From the NCBI RefSeq assembly GCF_025141935.1, contig NZ_CP081120.1:1116001-1180000 (forward strand): a stretch of DNA of 64,000 nucleotides. The letters are read 5' to 3'. A model generated the notes under the pieces. The model was not told where the DNA came from, did no database searches, and saw only the letters and a list, made by a program, of their open reading frames with translations. This DNA comes from Sulfitobacter sp. S190. Lineage in GTDB: Bacteria > Pseudomonadota > Alphaproteobacteria > Rhodobacterales > Rhodobacteraceae. How positions within the stretch are numbered: the first letter of the stretch is position 1; each line of letters opens with the position of its first letter. Below, piece by piece: positions 62,871 to 64,000 of this stretch. The position numbers and the translations under genes were made by a program.

Positions 62871-63967
62871 GCGACCCCCGTTACATGCAGCTTGCGCTGT
62901 CGCTGGGGCGGCGCGGGCAGGGCCGGACGTGGCCCAACCCTGCGGTGGGTTGTGTGATCGTGGCGCAGGGCCGGATCGTCGGTCGGGGCTGGACCGCGCC
63001 GGGCGGGCGGCCCCATGCCGAGACGCAGGCGCTGGCGCAGGCGGGAGACGCCGCGCGCGGTGCCGATGTCTATGTAACGCTGGAGCCCTGTGCCCATCAC
63101 GGACAGACCCCGCCCTGTGCGCAGGCGCTGATAGATGCAGGCGTGGGCCGCGTGATCGTGGCCCTTGGCGACAGCGATGCGCGTGTGGCGGGCAAGGGAC
63201 TGGAGATGCTGCGGTCTGCTGGCATTGCTGTGGAAACCGGTCTGTGTGCCGAGGCGGCGCGCGCCGATCACGCCGGTTTTTTGCTGCGCGTCGAGGCGGG
63301 CCGGCCGATGGTCACGCTCAAGCTGGCAAATTCATTTGACGGGCGTATCGCCACCGGCACCGGCGAAAGCCAGTGGATCACCCACGCGCCCGCCCGCCGC
63401 ATGGTTCACGCCATGCGCATGCGCCATGACGCGGTGATGGTGGGGGCGGGCACGGCGCGGGCCGATGATCCGACGTTGACGGTGCGCGATCTGGGCGTGA
63501 CGGACCAGCCTGCGCGCGTTGTGGTGTCGCGCCGTCTTGATATTCCTTTATCGGGCAAGCTGGCCCGGACGGCGGCGCAGGTGCCCTTGATCCTGTGTCA
63601 CGGACCCGATGTGCCTACCGAGCTGGTATCTGCGTGGCAGGGATTGGGTGCGCAGATGTGCGTCTGTGCGGTGCGCGGCGGGCAGTTGGACATGGCGGAT
63701 GTGATGCAGCAGTTGGGCGCGCACGGGTTGACGCGGGTGTTTTGCGAAGGGGGATCGGCGTTGGCCGCGTCGCTGTTGCAGGCCGATCTTGTGGATCATC
63801 TGGTCGGCTTCAACGCAGGCGTGGTGATCGGTGCCGAGGGACTGCCGGGGATCGGCGCGATGGGCGTTGCGCGTCTGCGCGAAGCGCCGCGGTTCGCCCT
63901 GCGCGATACGGTCGCCATCGGTCCGGATGTGATGCACCGGTGGGTGCGTTCGGATACTGCCCCCTAG
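62867..63967 (+). CDS. ribD: Bifunctional riboflavin biosynthesis protein RibD
   Basis: A 366-residue deaminase-reductase of riboflavin synthesis. N-terminal deaminase: HAETQAL with zinc ligand His and [14 protein letters not shown]-terminal reductase from about 150: [13 protein letters not shown] and [13 protein letters not shown]. The start is ambiguous: TTG 62867 overlaps the nrdR stop and gives the usual N-terminus (LSDPRYM...), with ATG 62885 as an alternative. Confidence 0.95.
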   Translation: MSDPRYMQLALSLGRRGQGRTWPNPAVGCVIVAQGRIVGRGWTAPGGRPHAETQALAQAGDAARGADVYVTLEPCAHHGQTPPCAQALIDAGVGRVIVALGDSDARVAGKGLEMLRSAGIAVETGLCAEAARADHAGFLLRVEAGRPMVTLKLANSFDGRIATGTGESQWITHAPARRMVHAMRMRHDAVMVGAGTARADDPTLTVRDLGVTDQPARVVVSRRLDIPLSGKLARTAAQVPLILCHGPDVPTELVSAWQGLGAQMCVCAVRGGQLDMADVMQQLGAHGLTRVFCEGGSALAASLLQADLVDHLVGFNAGVVIGAEGLPGIGAMGVARLREAPRFALRDTVAIGPDVMHRWVRSDTAP

Positions 63968-64000
63968 CGCCGCCAGCGGTGCGCGTGGCTGGCAAACAGC

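Noticed and set aside
63964..64000. Possible C-terminus of a convergent minus-strand gene ([11 protein letters not shown] then stop sharing CTAG with ribD)
   Set aside because: Only 11 codons are visible; plausible given the overlapping-stop pattern elsewhere, but not supportable as a gene.

Overview
The window is GC-rich, densely packed bacterial chromosome. The gene set points to the Rhodobacterales (Roseobacter group) of the Alphaproteobacteria: a heterotetrameric sarcosine oxidase operon in the order soxB-soxD-soxA-soxG, a trimethylamine-methyltransferase-family protein, an H-NOX/diguanylate cyclase pair, a Tad-type pseudopilin and VWA cluster, DUF983 and DUF3572 proteins, dnaG next to rpoD, and clustered GANTC (CcrM-type) sites. 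There is no rRNA, CRISPR array or insertion sequence. One tRNA, tRNA-Glu(UUC), is present.

Layout. Positions 1-8760 carry a partial NUDIX gene, DUF983, a small ECF-sigma operon (EF-hand protein, sigma factor, probable anti-sigma, periplasmic metal-sensor-like protein), a PleD-like diguanylate cyclase with a degenerate receiver, a HAD phosphatase, the MttB-family gene, and an H-NOX protein coupled to an HNOBA-GGDEF cyclase. Positions 8922-36293 form an exopolysaccharide locus of glycosyltransferases, an O-antigen ligase/polymerase-like protein, a Wzx-like flippase, a Wzz-like chain-length protein, a CpsD-like ATPase and an initiating sugar transferase. Inside it sits a tightly overlapping seven-gene operon (13582-30483) with a one-module type I PKS (KS-AT-KR-DH-ACP-TE), a glycosyltransferase, an unusual NRPS (formyltransferase, remnant condensation domain, adenylation domain interrupted by a luciferase-like monooxygenase, carrier), a phosphopantetheinyl transferase, two SGNH-like proteins and another glycosyltransferase. 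This assembly line within a glycan locus is the most interesting feature of the window. Positions 36294-36938 are a 645-bp AT-rich gap with repeated dyads next to tRNA-Glu.

Positions 37108-64000 are mostly housekeeping and metabolism: recJ, hom, a TetR regulator with a clear palindrome, a hydroxyacid-dehydrogenase-like gene, two small membrane proteins, the Tad-like genes with a strong terminator, a YbaK-type deacylase, glutamate dehydrogenase, ada, a PEP-mutase-family gene, soxBDAG, dnaG, rpoD with a terminator, a YjbQ protein, an SDR, two tandem secreted paralogues, nrdR and ribD.

How the parts fit together. The NRPS and PKS probably build a small N-formylated, glycine-derived acyl product, activated by their own PPTase. 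The neighbouring glycosyltransferases and SGNH proteins suggest that it is glycosylated or attached to a polysaccharide. Two diguanylate cyclases and the H-NOX protein nearby could control matrix production. Three signalling proteins lack a key residue: the H-NOX heme histidine, the PleD phospho-acceptor aspartate and the CpsD Walker A lysine. All functions are read from sequence by eye. The adenylation code (about DILQMGMIWK, glycine-like) and the degenerate sites need alignment to confirm.
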